From positions 62,001 to 126,000 of the forward strand of contig NZ_JAQIYM010000009.1 of NCBI RefSeq assembly GCF_028823535.1: a stretch of DNA of 64,000 nucleotides, given 5' to 3'. A program made the position numbers and the translations under genes. Origin of the DNA: Pseudomonas serbica. GTDB taxonomy: Bacteria; Pseudomonadota; Gammaproteobacteria; Pseudomonadales; Pseudomonadaceae. Under the pieces are notes generated by a model, which searched no databases, had not been told where the DNA came from, and was given only the letters and a program-made list of their open reading frames with translations. This document shows positions 7,102 to 15,990 of the stretch, in pieces (the stretch's first letter is position 1; each line of letters opens with the position of its first letter).

Positions 7102-8006
7102 TGGGAAGCCTCCAGCATGCGCCGACGACGGCCAGTGATGTATTCGGACAAGGTCATGATCGCGAGCGTGGTGACGATCAGCACCACGCCGGCAGCGGAC
7201 GCGGCGGGCCAGTTCATCAGCGGGGCGATCTGGTCATGCACCATCACCGCCAGCATCGGCACGCGCCGGCCACCGAGCAGCAAGGGCACCACGAAGCTGC
7301 TGGCGTTGTAGGCGAACACCAGGGTCGCGCCGGTGATGATCCCCGGCATGCTCATCGGCAACACCACCTGGCGGAACACCTGGAAGCGACTGGCGCCGAG
7401 GGTGGCGGCCGCTTCTTCGTAACTGCGGGCGACGCCGCGCATGGCGCTGGCAATCGGCAACACGGCCAATGGGAAAGCGGTTTGCACCAGGCCCATCAAC
7501 ACGCCGTTCTGGTTGTAGAGCAGCATGATCGGGCGCTTGATCAGGCCCAGGCCCATCAGCGCCTGGTTGAGCATGCCACCGGGGCCGAGGATCACCAGCC
7601 AGCCGTAGCTTTGCAGCAGCAGGTTGACCAGCAATGGCAGCAACACCGCCGCCAGGAAGATCCGTCGCACGAACGGCGAGGTCAGGCGCGACATGGTGTA
7701 GGCCACCGGGATCGCCAGGATCACTGCGATCACCGCGCTGATCAGCGCCAGGCGCAGGGTCAGCATCAGCGACTTGAGGTAATAGGGTTCAAGCAACTGG
7801 GCGTAACTGGCCAGGCTGAAGCCGGACCATTCCGCGCCCTTGGTGCCCACGCTCATGCGCAGCACCAGCAGGCTGGCGGCAATCAGCACGCCCAGGAACA
7901 GCATCGACGGCGTGAGGAAAAACCAGGCGCGGGCGGTCGGCGAAACACCGAGGCGTGGGCGCGACTCAGCGGCGCTGACCGAATGGGTCAAAGGTTGGTG
8001 TTCCAT
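7098..8006 (-). CDS. ABC importer permease (PotB-like)
   Basis: 302 residues from the ATG at 8006. The N-terminus MEHQPLTHSVSAAESRPRLG precedes the first membrane segment (AWFFLTPSMLFLGVLIAASL). An extension to 8111 would run into the REP pair and is unlikely. The EAA loop is EEAAATLGASRFQVFRQVVL. It forms the heterodimeric channel with the downstream permease. The RBS is weak. A REP pair (8072-8158) separates it from the binding-protein gene, which may lower expression of the membrane genes relative to the binding protein. Confidence 0.85.
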   Translation of the reverse strand: MEHQPLTHSVSAAESRPRLGVSPTARAWFFLTPSMLFLGVLIAASLLVLRMSVGTKGAEWSGFSLASYAQLLEPYYLKSLMLTLRLALISAVIAVILAIPVAYTMSRLTSPFVRRIFLAAVLLPLLVNLLLQSYGWLVILGPGGMLNQALMGLGLIKRPIMLLYNQNGVLMGLVQTAFPLAVLPIASAMRGVARSYEEAAATLGASRFQVFRQVVLPMSMPGIITGATLVFAYNASSFVVPLLLGGRRVPMLAVMVHDQIAPLMNWPAASAAGVVLIVTTLAIMTLSEYITGRRRRMLEASQ

Positions 8007-8071
8007 AGCAAAGGTCTCGTCAATGGAAAGCAGCTGACAGACACAAGACTTCCAGACACATCGGCCCCCTT

Positions 8072-8158
8072 GTGGGAGCGAGCCTGCTCGCGAAAGCGGT
8101 GTGTCAGTCACATCAATATTGAATGTGCTGACGCATTCGCGAGCAGGCTCGCTCCCAC
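8072..8158. repeat. Inverted REP pair inside the ABC operon, GTGGGAGCGAGC type
   Basis: 8072-8093 and 8137-8158 are inverse copies. The pair lies between the binding-protein gene and the first permease gene of one operon, a position where REP hairpins are known in other operons to protect the upstream mRNA segment and give differential expression. Confidence 0.9.
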
Positions 8159-8200
8159 AGGGGATCTTCAGTGTTTGAAGATCCTGTGTAGGTCACTCGA

Positions 8201-9304
8201 TCAGGAAGAAAAGATTTCCGTGTAACGACGAATCCATTGGTCATGCACGGTGGCCAGGAAGGCGTTGTCGTGCATGATCGCCTTCTCGGCAATCTGCTCC
8301 GGCGTGAGGATGTACGGGCTCTTGCGCGCTTCGGCGGAGATGATCGCCTTGGCGTTGACCGGGCCGTTGTAGATGTCTTCCGCCATCTTGCCCTGCACCA
8401 ATGGGTCCAGAGAGTGGTTGATGAACGCGTAGGTCAGGTCGGTATCGCCCGGACGATTCTTCGGCATCACCGAAAGCATCAGGTCGGTGTAGAAACCTTC
8501 CTTCATGCCGAAGGTGGCGCCCAGGCCGTAGTTCGGATCGCGGATCTGTTTCGGGAAAAACGCCGGGGCGTACAGGCCGCCCATGTCCAGGGAACCGGTG
8601 CGGAACAGCTCGGCGATCTGGTTCGGGTTTTCGCCCAGGGTCACCACACGGTCCTTGAGCTCGGCGAGTTTCTTGAAGCCCGGCTCGATATTGTGCTCGT
8701 CACCACCGGCCAGTTTGGCGGCAATGATGATCAGGTCCATGGCCTCGGTCCAGTTCGGCGGCGGCAGGAAGATGTTCGGCGACAGGTCGGCATCCCACAG
8801 GGCGGCGTAGCTGTTCGGCGCTTCCTTGATCGTACGGGTGCTGTAGACCAGGCTGTTGCACCAGAGCAAGTAGCCGATACCGTGGCCATTGGCGCCGGTG
8901 CGGTATTTCTCAGGTACATCGACCAGGTTGGGAATGCGGTTGAGGTCGGGTTTTTCCAGCAGGTTGGCGGCGGCCAGGCCTTCGGCGCCGACGCCGGCCA
9001 GGGTGATGATGTCGTACTGCGGACGATCACCGCCGGCCTTGAGCTTGGCGACCATTTCCGAGGTACTGCCGGTGCGGTCGGCGATGACCTTGCAGCCATA
9101 CTTGTCTTCAAACGTCGCGGCGATGTTGCGCAGCGCAGCCAGACCGGTGTCGTCGGACCAGGTCAGCAGGCGCAGGGTCTTGCCTTGAAAGCGGGTGTCG
9201 CTGGCATTGGCCTTGACGAACGGCAGGCTCATGGCTGCCGCGGCAACCGAGGCTACGCCCACGGTCTTGATGAATTGACGTCTGTTCAGATCATGCTCGC
9301 CCAT
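8201..9304 (-). CDS. ABC importer periplasmic binding protein (PotD-like), Tat-type signal
   Basis: 367 residues from the ATG at 9304 (RBS GGGAGT). The N-terminus has a twin-arginine motif (NRRQFIKTVG) followed by the hydrophobic VASVAAAAMSLPFVKANA, so export through Tat is likely. The mature part begins DTRFQGKTLRLLTWSDDTG and belongs to the type-2 extracellular solute-binding family (spermidine/putrescine/iron type). It delivers substrate to the two permeases encoded downstream. It lies 217 bp after the aldehyde dehydrogenase gene; that gap holds a short hairpin but no gene. The substrate is not resolved. Confidence 0.85.
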   Translation of the reverse strand: MGEHDLNRRQFIKTVGVASVAAAAMSLPFVKANASDTRFQGKTLRLLTWSDDTGLAALRNIAATFEDKYGCKVIADRTGSTSEMVAKLKAGGDRPQYDIITLAGVGAEGLAAANLLEKPDLNRIPNLVDVPEKYRTGANGHGIGYLLWCNSLVYSTRTIKEAPNSYAALWDADLSPNIFLPPPNWTEAMDLIIIAAKLAGGDEHNIEPGFKKLAELKDRVVTLGENPNQIAELFRTGSLDMGGLYAPAFFPKQIRDPNYGLGATFGMKEGFYTDLMLSVMPKNRPGDTDLTYAFINHSLDPLVQGKMAEDIYNGPVNAKAIISAEARKSPYILTPEQIAEKAIMHDNAFLATVHDQWIRRYTEIFSS

Positions 9305-9521
9305 TACGGACTCCCTTTGTTTTTGTAGGTATAAGGCAGGTCGAAACTGTTGCATCCGCGCGGCTGGACCAGCGTTACCCCTCGTATTTTCGGGGGTTTT
9401 ACTGAGCCAGCGAGGTCATCCTGAGGTCGTGTAAAACAGCTGACTATCGATAAAAACTCATTGAAGCCATGACGCCGGCGCATGCCTCATCACATGGCAC
9501 GCGCCGACCGTTTTCGTGCCG

Positions 9522-10970
9522 TCAGACGGCACGAATCACGTGCTTGATTTCCTGGAAAGCCTGCAAGCCCCACGGCCCCAATTCGCGGCCGATGCTGCTC
9601 TGCTTGTAGCCACCCCAAGCGGTCTGCGGGAAGATCACCTGCGGCGCGTTGATCCACACAAGCCCCGCCTGTAAGGCGTTGGCGACGCGGTCCGCAGTCT
9701 CGGCATTGCGCGTAACCACGCTGGCGACCAGGCCGAACTGGCTGTCGTTGGCCAGGGCAATCGCTTCGGCCTCGGAGGCGAAACGGCGCACGCAGATCAC
9801 CGGGCCGAAAATCTCTTCACACCACAGCGCACTGTCCAGGGGCACGTCGGTGAAAACCGTCGGCTGCAAAAAATACCCGCGCGGCAGGTCGGCCGGACGA
9901 TTGCCACCGCACACCAGCCTGGCGCCAGCGCTCAAGCCGCGATCGATGTGGCCGAGCACGCGCTGGTATTGCGCCTGATTGACCAGCGCGCCCATTTCCA
10001 CGTTCGGGTCGAACGGGTCGGCTACGCGGATGGCTTCAGCGCGGGCTTTCACACGGGTGAGGAATTCATCGGCCAGTTCATCGGCGACCAGCACGCGGCT
10101 GGTGGCGGAGCACATTTGCCCGGCGTTGAAGAAACCACCACCGCAGGCCACCTCCACCGCCAGGTCGAGATCGGCATCGGCCAGCACCAGCAAGGAAGAT
10201 TTGCCGCCCAGTTCCAGGCTCACGCCCTTGACGGTTTCCGCTGCACGCTGCATGACATGCACGCCGACTGCGTTGCTGCCGGTGAACGACACCTTGGCGA
10301 TACGCGGGTCCGCTGTCAGCGGTGCGCCAACGGACAGGCCCGTGCCGCACACCAGGTTGAACACACCAGCCGGCAAGCCGGCCTGGGCAATGATCGTCGC
10401 CAGTTCCAGCTCCGGCAGCGGCGTCACTTCCGACGGCTTGAGCACCACGCAGCAACCGGCGGCCAGGGCCGGGGCGAGCTTCCACGCGGTGGTGACCATC
10501 GGGAAGTTCCACGGCACGATCAGGCCGACCACACCGCAAGGTTCACGGCGCAGGCGCGCACTGAAGTCGCCAGTCGGCAGTTCGACCGGGCTGTCCTGTT
10601 TCGCATCCAGCCCCTCGGCCAGGCCTGCGTAATACTCGAACGTGGCGATCACGTCATCGACGTCGATGGCCGCCTCGAACAATGGCTTGCCGTTGTTGCT
10701 CGACTGCAGGTGCATGAGTTTTTCGCGACCGGCCTGCACGCCTGTCGCAATTGCGCGCAGGATTGCACCGCGCTCGGCACCGCTGGTGTGCGACCAGGCG
10801 GCGAAGGCCTTGGTTGCCGCGCCCACGGCCAGGTCGACGGCGTGTTCGTCGCCGCCATTGACCGTGGTCAACAGCGCTTCAGTGGCCGGGTTGATCACCC
10901 GCAAATGTTCGTCGCCCGCCGACCATTGACCGTTGATGTACAAGCCGTCCAGGGTGATTGGAAAACTCAT
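9522..10970 (-). CDS. Aldehyde dehydrogenase, probable 4-guanidinobutyraldehyde dehydrogenase (KauB-like)
   Basis: 482 residues from the ATG at 10970, whose first bases overlap the stop of the decarboxylase gene (ATGA). Family motifs are IVPWNFPMVTTAWKLAPAL, SFTGSNAVG (cofactor loop), SLELGGKSS (general-base Glu) and FFNAGQMCSATSR (catalytic Cys). It is an NAD(P)-dependent betaine/gamma-aminobutyraldehyde-type enzyme. Coupling to an AruI-like decarboxylase, whose product is 4-guanidinobutyraldehyde, makes oxidation to 4-guanidinobutyrate the likely reaction (KauB role in P. aeruginosa). Other omega-amino aldehydes are possible substrates. Confidence 0.8.
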   Translation of the reverse strand: MSFPITLDGLYINGQWSAGDEHLRVINPATEALLTTVNGGDEHAVDLAVGAATKAFAAWSHTSGAERGAILRAIATGVQAGREKLMHLQSSNNGKPLFEAAIDVDDVIATFEYYAGLAEGLDAKQDSPVELPTGDFSARLRREPCGVVGLIVPWNFPMVTTAWKLAPALAAGCCVVLKPSEVTPLPELELATIIAQAGLPAGVFNLVCGTGLSVGAPLTADPRIAKVSFTGSNAVGVHVMQRAAETVKGVSLELGGKSSLLVLADADLDLAVEVACGGGFFNAGQMCSATSRVLVADELADEFLTRVKARAEAIRVADPFDPNVEMGALVNQAQYQRVLGHIDRGLSAGARLVCGGNRPADLPRGYFLQPTVFTDVPLDSALWCEEIFGPVICVRRFASEAEAIALANDSQFGLVASVVTRNAETADRVANALQAGLVWINAPQVIFPQTAWGGYKQSSIGRELGPWGLQAFQEIKHVIRAV

Positions 10971-12604
10971 TTCGACACCGCCTTGGTCCACTCGGCCTGA
11001 TCGATTTCAATCAGGGTCGGGCCCTGGCGATCGGTGGCGACACGCAATGCCGTGCGCAGTTGCTCGACACCATTGACCGCCTCGGCCGCGCAGCCCAAAG
11101 CCTTGGCGACACCGATGAAGTCCGGGGTATAGATGTCCACGCCGACCGGCTCGATGGCGCGGTTGACCATGTACTTCTTGATCTCTTCGTAGCCCTGGTT
11201 ATTCCACAGCAGCACGATCACCGGCGTGCGCGCTTCAACGGCGCTGGCCAGTTCCGGCAGGGTGAATTGCAGGCCACCGTCGCCGATCAGGCACACTACC
11301 GGAGGACGTGCGCCGCCTTCGACAGTGCCGCCCAACCAGGCGCCAATCGCCGCTGGCAAGGCGTAGCCGAGGGTGCCGTATCCGGTGGACGAGTTGAACC
11401 AGCGACGCGGGCGCTCAGGGTTGAATGTCAGGTTGCCGGTGTACACCGGTTGGGTCGAATCGCCGACGAATACCGCGTTCGGCAGTTCGTGCAGGACGGT
11501 TTCCAGGAAACGGGTCTGGGCCAGGGTCGGCGCATCCCAGTTGGCGGCCAGCGCTTCACGCAAGCGGGCCGCGCGCACCTGGCCCCAATCGTTGCGGCGC
11601 TCGGCCAGTGGCTTGTGCGACAGTGCGCTGAGCAAGGCCTGGGCGGCGTTGCGCGAATCGGCCACCAGGGCCACGTGTGGCGGGTAGTTGCGAACGGTCT
11701 GGTCCGGGTCGATGTCGATGCGCAGCAGCTTGCCGGGAATCTCGAAGCCACCGGCGAAGGTGACATCGTAGTCGGTCTCGGCCAGTTCGGTACCGATGGC
11801 CAGGACCACATCGGCCTCGGCGACCAGTGCGCGAGTGGCGACCAGGCTCTGGGTCGAACCGATCAGCAGCGGGTGGGCGGCGTGCAGCATGCCCTTGGCG
11901 TTGATGGTCAGCGCAACGGGCGCGTCCAGCAATTCAGCCAGCTCGGTCAGCTCGGCGGCTGCATCGATGGCGCCGCCACCGGCGAGGATCAACGGCCGCT
12001 TGGCGCCCGCCAGCAGTTCGGTCATGCGCGAAACGGCGGACGGCGAAGCGCCAGCGCGGTCGATGTGCACCGGCAGGCTGCCCAGCAGGTCGTCGGCGTC
12101 TTCAACCAGGACGTCCAGCGGAATCTCGATGTGCACCGGACGCGGACGACCCGCCTGGAACAGCGCGAAGGCGCGGGCCAAGATACCCGGCAACTCGGAC
12201 GCCGACATCAGGGTATGGGAGAACGCCGCCACGCCGCCGACCAGTGCGCTCTGGTTCGGCAACTCGTGGAGCTTGCCGCGACCGCCGCCCAGTTGGTTGC
12301 GGGTCTGTACGCTGGAGATCACCAGCATCGGGATCGAATCGGCATAGGCCTGGCCCATCGCCGTGGTGATGTTGGTCATGCCGGGGCCGGTGATGATGAA
12401 GCACACACCTGGCTTGCCGCTGGTGCGGGCATAGCCGTCGGCCATGAATCCGGCGCCCTGTTCGTGGCGAGGGGTGACGTGGTTGATGCTCGAACGGGCC
12501 AACCCGCGATACAGCTCCACGGTATGCACCCCGGGAATGCCGAACACCTGCTCGACCCCGTAACCTTCGAGTAACTTGACCAATACTTCGCCGCACGTCG
12601 CCAT
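10967..12604 (-). CDS. aruI: 5-guanidino-2-oxopentanoate decarboxylase (AruI-like, ThDP-dependent)
   Basis: 545 residues from the ATG at 12604 (RBS AAGGG). It is a ThDP enzyme with the three usual domains: an N-terminal Pyr domain with the activating Glu in RHEQGAGFMADGYAR, a central domain, and a C-terminal PP domain with GDGGLQFTLPEL...WNNQGY. It is closest in character to AruI, which decarboxylates the 2-oxo acid formed by arginine transamination. It is the first gene of the leftward cluster and is translationally coupled to the aldehyde dehydrogenase. The transaminase aruH is not adjacent, so the oxo acid must come from an enzyme encoded elsewhere. A different 2-oxo acid substrate cannot be excluded. 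Confidence 0.8.
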   Translation of the reverse strand: MATCGEVLVKLLEGYGVEQVFGIPGVHTVELYRGLARSSINHVTPRHEQGAGFMADGYARTSGKPGVCFIITGPGMTNITTAMGQAYADSIPMLVISSVQTRNQLGGGRGKLHELPNQSALVGGVAAFSHTLMSASELPGILARAFALFQAGRPRPVHIEIPLDVLVEDADDLLGSLPVHIDRAGASPSAVSRMTELLAGAKRPLILAGGGAIDAAAELTELAELLDAPVALTINAKGMLHAAHPLLIGSTQSLVATRALVAEADVVLAIGTELAETDYDVTFAGGFEIPGKLLRIDIDPDQTVRNYPPHVALVADSRNAAQALLSALSHKPLAERRNDWGQVRAARLREALAANWDAPTLAQTRFLETVLHELPNAVFVGDSTQPVYTGNLTFNPERPRRWFNSSTGYGTLGYALPAAIGAWLGGTVEGGARPPVVCLIGDGGLQFTLPELASAVEARTPVIVLLWNNQGYEEIKKYMVNRAIEPVGVDIYTPDFIGVAKALGCAAEAVNGVEQLRTALRVATDRQGPTLIEIDQAEWTKAVSK

Positions 12605-12763
12605 GTGATTGCCCTTCTTGTTCGTTTGAGACGCCGGGCCTGCGCAGTGTTTATGATGGATTCGCAGGTCCAGGGATGGCCTCATTGGAACGGGCGACAC
12701 GTAGCCGCAACAATGGATAAAAAGTCATACTAGCCATGTCCTCACGTCATACCTTGGATCCCA

Positions 12764-13645
12764 ATGAAACGATTGCCTCCCCTGCCGGCGCTGCACACTT
12801 TTCTGATTACCGCGCAGTGCTGCAACTTCACCCGGGCCGCCGAGCAACTGCACATCACCCAGGGCGCCGTGAGCCGGCAGATCGCCGGGCTGGAAGATCA
12901 CCTGGGTTATGAACTGTTCATTCGCCAGGCCCGAGGCCTGGACCTGACCGCCGAGGGACGCGAGTGGCTGCCCCGGGTCCAGCAGATTTTCGGCCTGATC
13001 GACGAAGCCGTTGAGCAGATCGGCGAGAAGCGCGAAACCCTGCAACTCAAGGCCCCGACCTGCGTCATGCGCTGGCTGTTGCCACGGTTGTTGCAGTGGC
13101 AAAAAGAACGCCCGGACGTGCCGGTCGAACTGACCACCACGGTCAAGCATGGGGTGGATTTTCACCTCGAACAATTCGATGCGGCGGTGATGTACGGTGC
13201 GTCGCCAGACCATTCGCTGGTGGCGCAAAAACTCTTCGATGAGCAACTGACGCCGGTGTGTTCCCGGCCCATGCTCGAAGGCCCCATGGCCCTGCAGACA
13301 CCGACCGACCTGCAACAACACTTGCTGCTGCACCCGACTCGCGATGAACGGGACTGGAAGGCCTGGTTGAAAGCCGCTGATGTGCAATTGAGCAATGTCG
13401 GCAAGGGCCAGCATTTCGAGACCCTGGACCTGGCCATGTCGATGGCGTCCCAGGGGACCGGCGTGGCGATCGGTGACTGGTCGCTGATCGGCGACGACTT
13501 GAATGCCGGCCGATTGGTCATGCCGTTCGAATTGAAGGTGAAAACCGGACTGGCGTATTACCTGGTTTTCCCGGAAAAACCCGGGCCTTCGGCGAAGTTG
13601 CGTGAATTGATGGGGTGGTTGGTGGAACAGGCGCAGGCGCGTTGA
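12764..13645 (+). CDS. LysR-family regulator (GcvA-like), divergent from aruI
   Basis: 293 residues. The N-terminal winged HTH (ALHTFLITAQCCNFTRAAEQ) is followed by an effector-binding domain. The style (MKRLPPLPAL..., GAVSRQIAGLEDHLGYELF) is GcvA-like. It is transcribed away from aruI across a 159-bp spacer, the classical position for a LysR regulator of the divergent operon, and so probably responds to arginine, a guanidino compound or a 2-oxo acid. The RBS is weak. No operator could be assigned with confidence. Confidence 0.8.
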   Translation: MKRLPPLPALHTFLITAQCCNFTRAAEQLHITQGAVSRQIAGLEDHLGYELFIRQARGLDLTAEGREWLPRVQQIFGLIDEAVEQIGEKRETLQLKAPTCVMRWLLPRLLQWQKERPDVPVELTTTVKHGVDFHLEQFDAAVMYGASPDHSLVAQKLFDEQLTPVCSRPMLEGPMALQTPTDLQQHLLLHPTRDERDWKAWLKAADVQLSNVGKGQHFETLDLAMSMASQGTGVAIGDWSLIGDDLNAGRLVMPFELKVKTGLAYYLVFPEKPGPSAKLRELMGWLVEQAQAR

Positions 13646-13677
13646 AACGCCCCCGCGCCTTCATTTGATACCGTGGG

Positions 13678-14556
13678 TTACCACTTCATCTCGCCCTTGG
13701 CGACCTTCGCGCTCAACTGCAGTGAGCTCTCTTCACCCAGTGCCGGGTAGCGCTTTTTCATCGCCGCGATCAGGGCCGCCGAATCCTTGGCCTTGGCGGT
13801 TTCCTCGTCAAAGGCCTTGATGTAATCGGCGGTGAATTGCACGGCGGCCAGGGAACGGGCGCTGTCGCCAAGGTAGTGACCCGGCACGATGGTGGTCGGC
13901 TTCAGGGTTTCGATCGAGTGCAATGTCGCCAGCCAGTCGGCGTGAGACTGCGGGGTTTGGGTGTCGGCCATCCACACGTGGATGTTGTCTGCCACGACCA
14001 CGCCACCGACCACGGCCTTGATCGATGGAATCCACACGAAACTGCGATCCGGTTGCTTGCCCTCAAGGCCGACCACCTGCAGCTTCTGCCCTTCGAGCAT
14101 CAGGCTGTCGCCCTTGAGCACGTCCGGCACGAGGGTTCTGGCCGGCACATCGGCGCCCATTTTCGGGCCCCAGAACGCCAGTTTGCCGTCGACGGTCTGC
14201 TTGATGTGATCCACGGTCGGCTGTGATGCGAGCACCTTGGCCTTGGGGAATGCAGCGGTGAGGGTATCGAGGCCGAAGTAGTAGTCCGGGTCGCCGTGGC
14301 TGATGTAGATGGTGGTCAGTTGCTTGCCGCTGGCGCGGATTTTTTCCACCACCTGTTCGGCCTGGGATTTGCCGAACTGGGCGTCCACCAGAATCGCCTC
14401 TTTCTCGCCGCTGACCAGCACCGACGTCACCGGGAATATCGCTTTTTCGCCGGGATTGTACACGTCCAGGGTCAATGTCGACGCCGCGGCGTGGGCGGCG
14501 AAACCGAAGGCGGTTGCCGCCAGCAAAACGCGCTTGAAGGTAGTTAAACCGGTCAT
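13678..14556 (-). CDS. Exported MBL-fold metallo-hydrolase-like protein with altered metal motif
   Basis: 292 residues from the ATG at 14556 (RBS GGAGCAAC). A signal peptide is seen (FKRVLLAATAFGFAAHAAAS). The fold is metallo-beta-lactamase-like: SVLVSGEKEAILVDAQFG, then the position of the HxHxDH motif, then VPGHYLGD. At the motif the protein has SHGDPDYYFG, that is, Asp where the second His is expected and Tyr where the last His is expected. Metal binding must therefore differ from canonical lactamases. It is divergently paired with the LysR gene at 14677 and convergent with the LysR gene at 12764. The substrate is unknown. Confidence 0.75.
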   Translation of the reverse strand: MTGLTTFKRVLLAATAFGFAAHAAASTLTLDVYNPGEKAIFPVTSVLVSGEKEAILVDAQFGKSQAEQVVEKIRASGKQLTTIYISHGDPDYYFGLDTLTAAFPKAKVLASQPTVDHIKQTVDGKLAFWGPKMGADVPARTLVPDVLKGDSLMLEGQKLQVVGLEGKQPDRSFVWIPSIKAVVGGVVVADNIHVWMADTQTPQSHADWLATLHSIETLKPTTIVPGHYLGDSARSLAAVQFTADYIKAFDEETAKAKDSAALIAAMKKRYPALGEESSLQLSAKVAKGEMKW

Positions 14557-14676
14557 CTGTTGCTCCGTTGTTTGAAGGCCTGGGTTGGCCGATAACTGGG
14601 AACAGAGCTTAGTTGCCTGGATCAGTACAAAAAATGCGATGCTTGAACATAGTTTGTTTCTGAAATCGGGCAAATC

Positions 14677-15582
14677 ATGGATCGTCTACAAGCAATGCGG
14701 GTGTTCGTCACGGTGGTCGATCTGGGCAGCCAATCGGCCGCCGCCGATCATCTGGAGCTTTCAAGGCCGGTGGTTTCGCGTTACCTGGCGGAACTGGAAG
14801 ATTGGGTCGGCGCACGCCTGATGCACCGCACCACGCGCAAATTGAGCCTGACCGCCGCCGGCAGCGAAATACTGCCGCGCTGCCGGCAGATGCTCGACTT
14901 GTCCACGGACATGCAGGCCGCCGTCAGCGTGCCGGACGATGCACCCCGTGGCCTGCTGCGCATCAGCGTCAGCACCTCGTTCGGCCAGGCGCAACTGGCC
15001 GATGCCATGGCGGCCTACGTCAAGCGCTATCCCGGTGTCAGCATCGACCTGCAGATGCTCGATCGCACGGTGAACCTGGTGGATGAGCGCATCGACCTGG
15101 CGATTCGTACCAGCAATGACCTGGACCCCAACCTGATTGCCCGTCGCTTGACGGTGTGTCGCTCGGTGATCTGCGCCGCCCCTGCCTACCTGCGCGAACA
15201 CCCGGCACCCCAGCGGATCGAGGACCTGAGCGCACACAATTGCCTGACCCACTCCTACTTCGGCAAAAGCCTGTGGCACTTTGAATTGAAGGGCGAGCAA
15301 GTGTCGGTGCCCGTGCAAGGCAACATCAGCGCCAACGAAGCCAGCACGCTGCTGCGCGCCACCCTGGCCGGCGCCGGTGTGGCGATGCTCCCCACTTACC
15401 AGGCCGGTGTGCACATCCACAGCGGTGAACTGGTCCGCCTGCTGCCCCAGGCCGAACCGCGGCAGATGAACGTGTACGCGGTGTATGCCTCACGCAAGCA
15501 CATGCCGGCGGCGCTGCGCAGCTTGCTGGATTTTCTGGTGGCGAGGTTTCCGGAAGAACCGGAGTGGGATGTTGGCCTGTAA
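14677..15582 (+). CDS. LysR-family regulator divergent from the MBL-fold gene
   Basis: 301 residues: a winged HTH (MRVFVTVVDLGSQSAAADHL, SRPVVSRYLAELEDWVGARL) and a type-2 periplasmic-binding-like effector domain. It resembles the large 'CrgA/PtxR-like' LysR group. The 120-bp spacer to the divergent MBL-fold gene suggests that it controls that gene. The effector is unknown. A REP pair follows the stop codon. Confidence 0.85.
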   Translation: MDRLQAMRVFVTVVDLGSQSAAADHLELSRPVVSRYLAELEDWVGARLMHRTTRKLSLTAAGSEILPRCRQMLDLSTDMQAAVSVPDDAPRGLLRISVSTSFGQAQLADAMAAYVKRYPGVSIDLQMLDRTVNLVDERIDLAIRTSNDLDPNLIARRLTVCRSVICAAPAYLREHPAPQRIEDLSAHNCLTHSYFGKSLWHFELKGEQVSVPVQGNISANEASTLLRATLAGAGVAMLPTYQAGVHIHSGELVRLLPQAEPRQMNVYAVYASRKHMPAALRSLLDFLVARFPEEPEWDVGL

Positions 15583-15595
15583 TCGGATCAAAAAT

Positions 15596-15685
15596 GTGGG
15601 AGCGGGCTTACTCGCGAAGAGGTCGGTACATCCGACGCAAATTTTGCGCGTGAACTACCGCTTTCGCGAGCAGGCCCGCTCCCAC
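15596..15685. repeat. Inverted REP pair, GTGGGAGCGGGC type
   Basis: 15596-15617 (with one change, TTACTCGC for TTGCTCGC) and 15664-15685 are inverse copies lying just after the LysR gene. Confidence 0.9.
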
Positions 15686-15804
15686 AAGGGGTCATCAGTG
15701 TTCTGAATACCAGGTCAAATGCGACGCCCGTAACCCTGGCAACTCACCACCCCTGACCTATGCTCAAGGTAATACCCAAGGGTATCCGTTCAGAGGTCTA
15801 CGCC

Positions 15805-15981
15805 ATGAACATCAAGACAAGAAGGTACCTCGCCATCTTCATCACCTGCGCGGTCACGCTCGGGCTATACGGTGCTGCCGCGTGGCGCGTCGAGCAGCTG
15901 CGCAATCTGCCCCGGGAGTATGCCAGCTGCAATTTCGAGCGCTGCATTCCCCACAACGCGACCCTTAACGCCCTGCGCTAA
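15805..15981 (+). CDS. Small single-span membrane or secreted protein (58 aa)
   Basis: 58 residues from the ATG at 15805 (RBS AGAGG); an in-frame upstream start at 15760 has no good RBS. A basic N-terminus (MNIKTRRYL) is followed by one hydrophobic segment (AIFITCAVTLGLYGAAAW) and a short, probably periplasmic tail with two cysteines (CNFERC). It looks like an N-in single-pass anchor or an uncleaved signal. I recognise no family. It is convergent with pobR, 9 bp apart. Confidence 0.6.
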   Translation: MNIKTRRYLAIFITCAVTLGLYGAAAWRVEQLRNLPREYASCNFERCIPHNATLNALR

Positions 15982-15990
15982 GCCGGTGGG

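Noticed and set aside
12685..12699. ArgR-like half-site (TGTCGC...AA on the minus strand) before aruI
   Set aside because: The spacer is 7 rather than 8 bases and there is no second half-site at the required distance.
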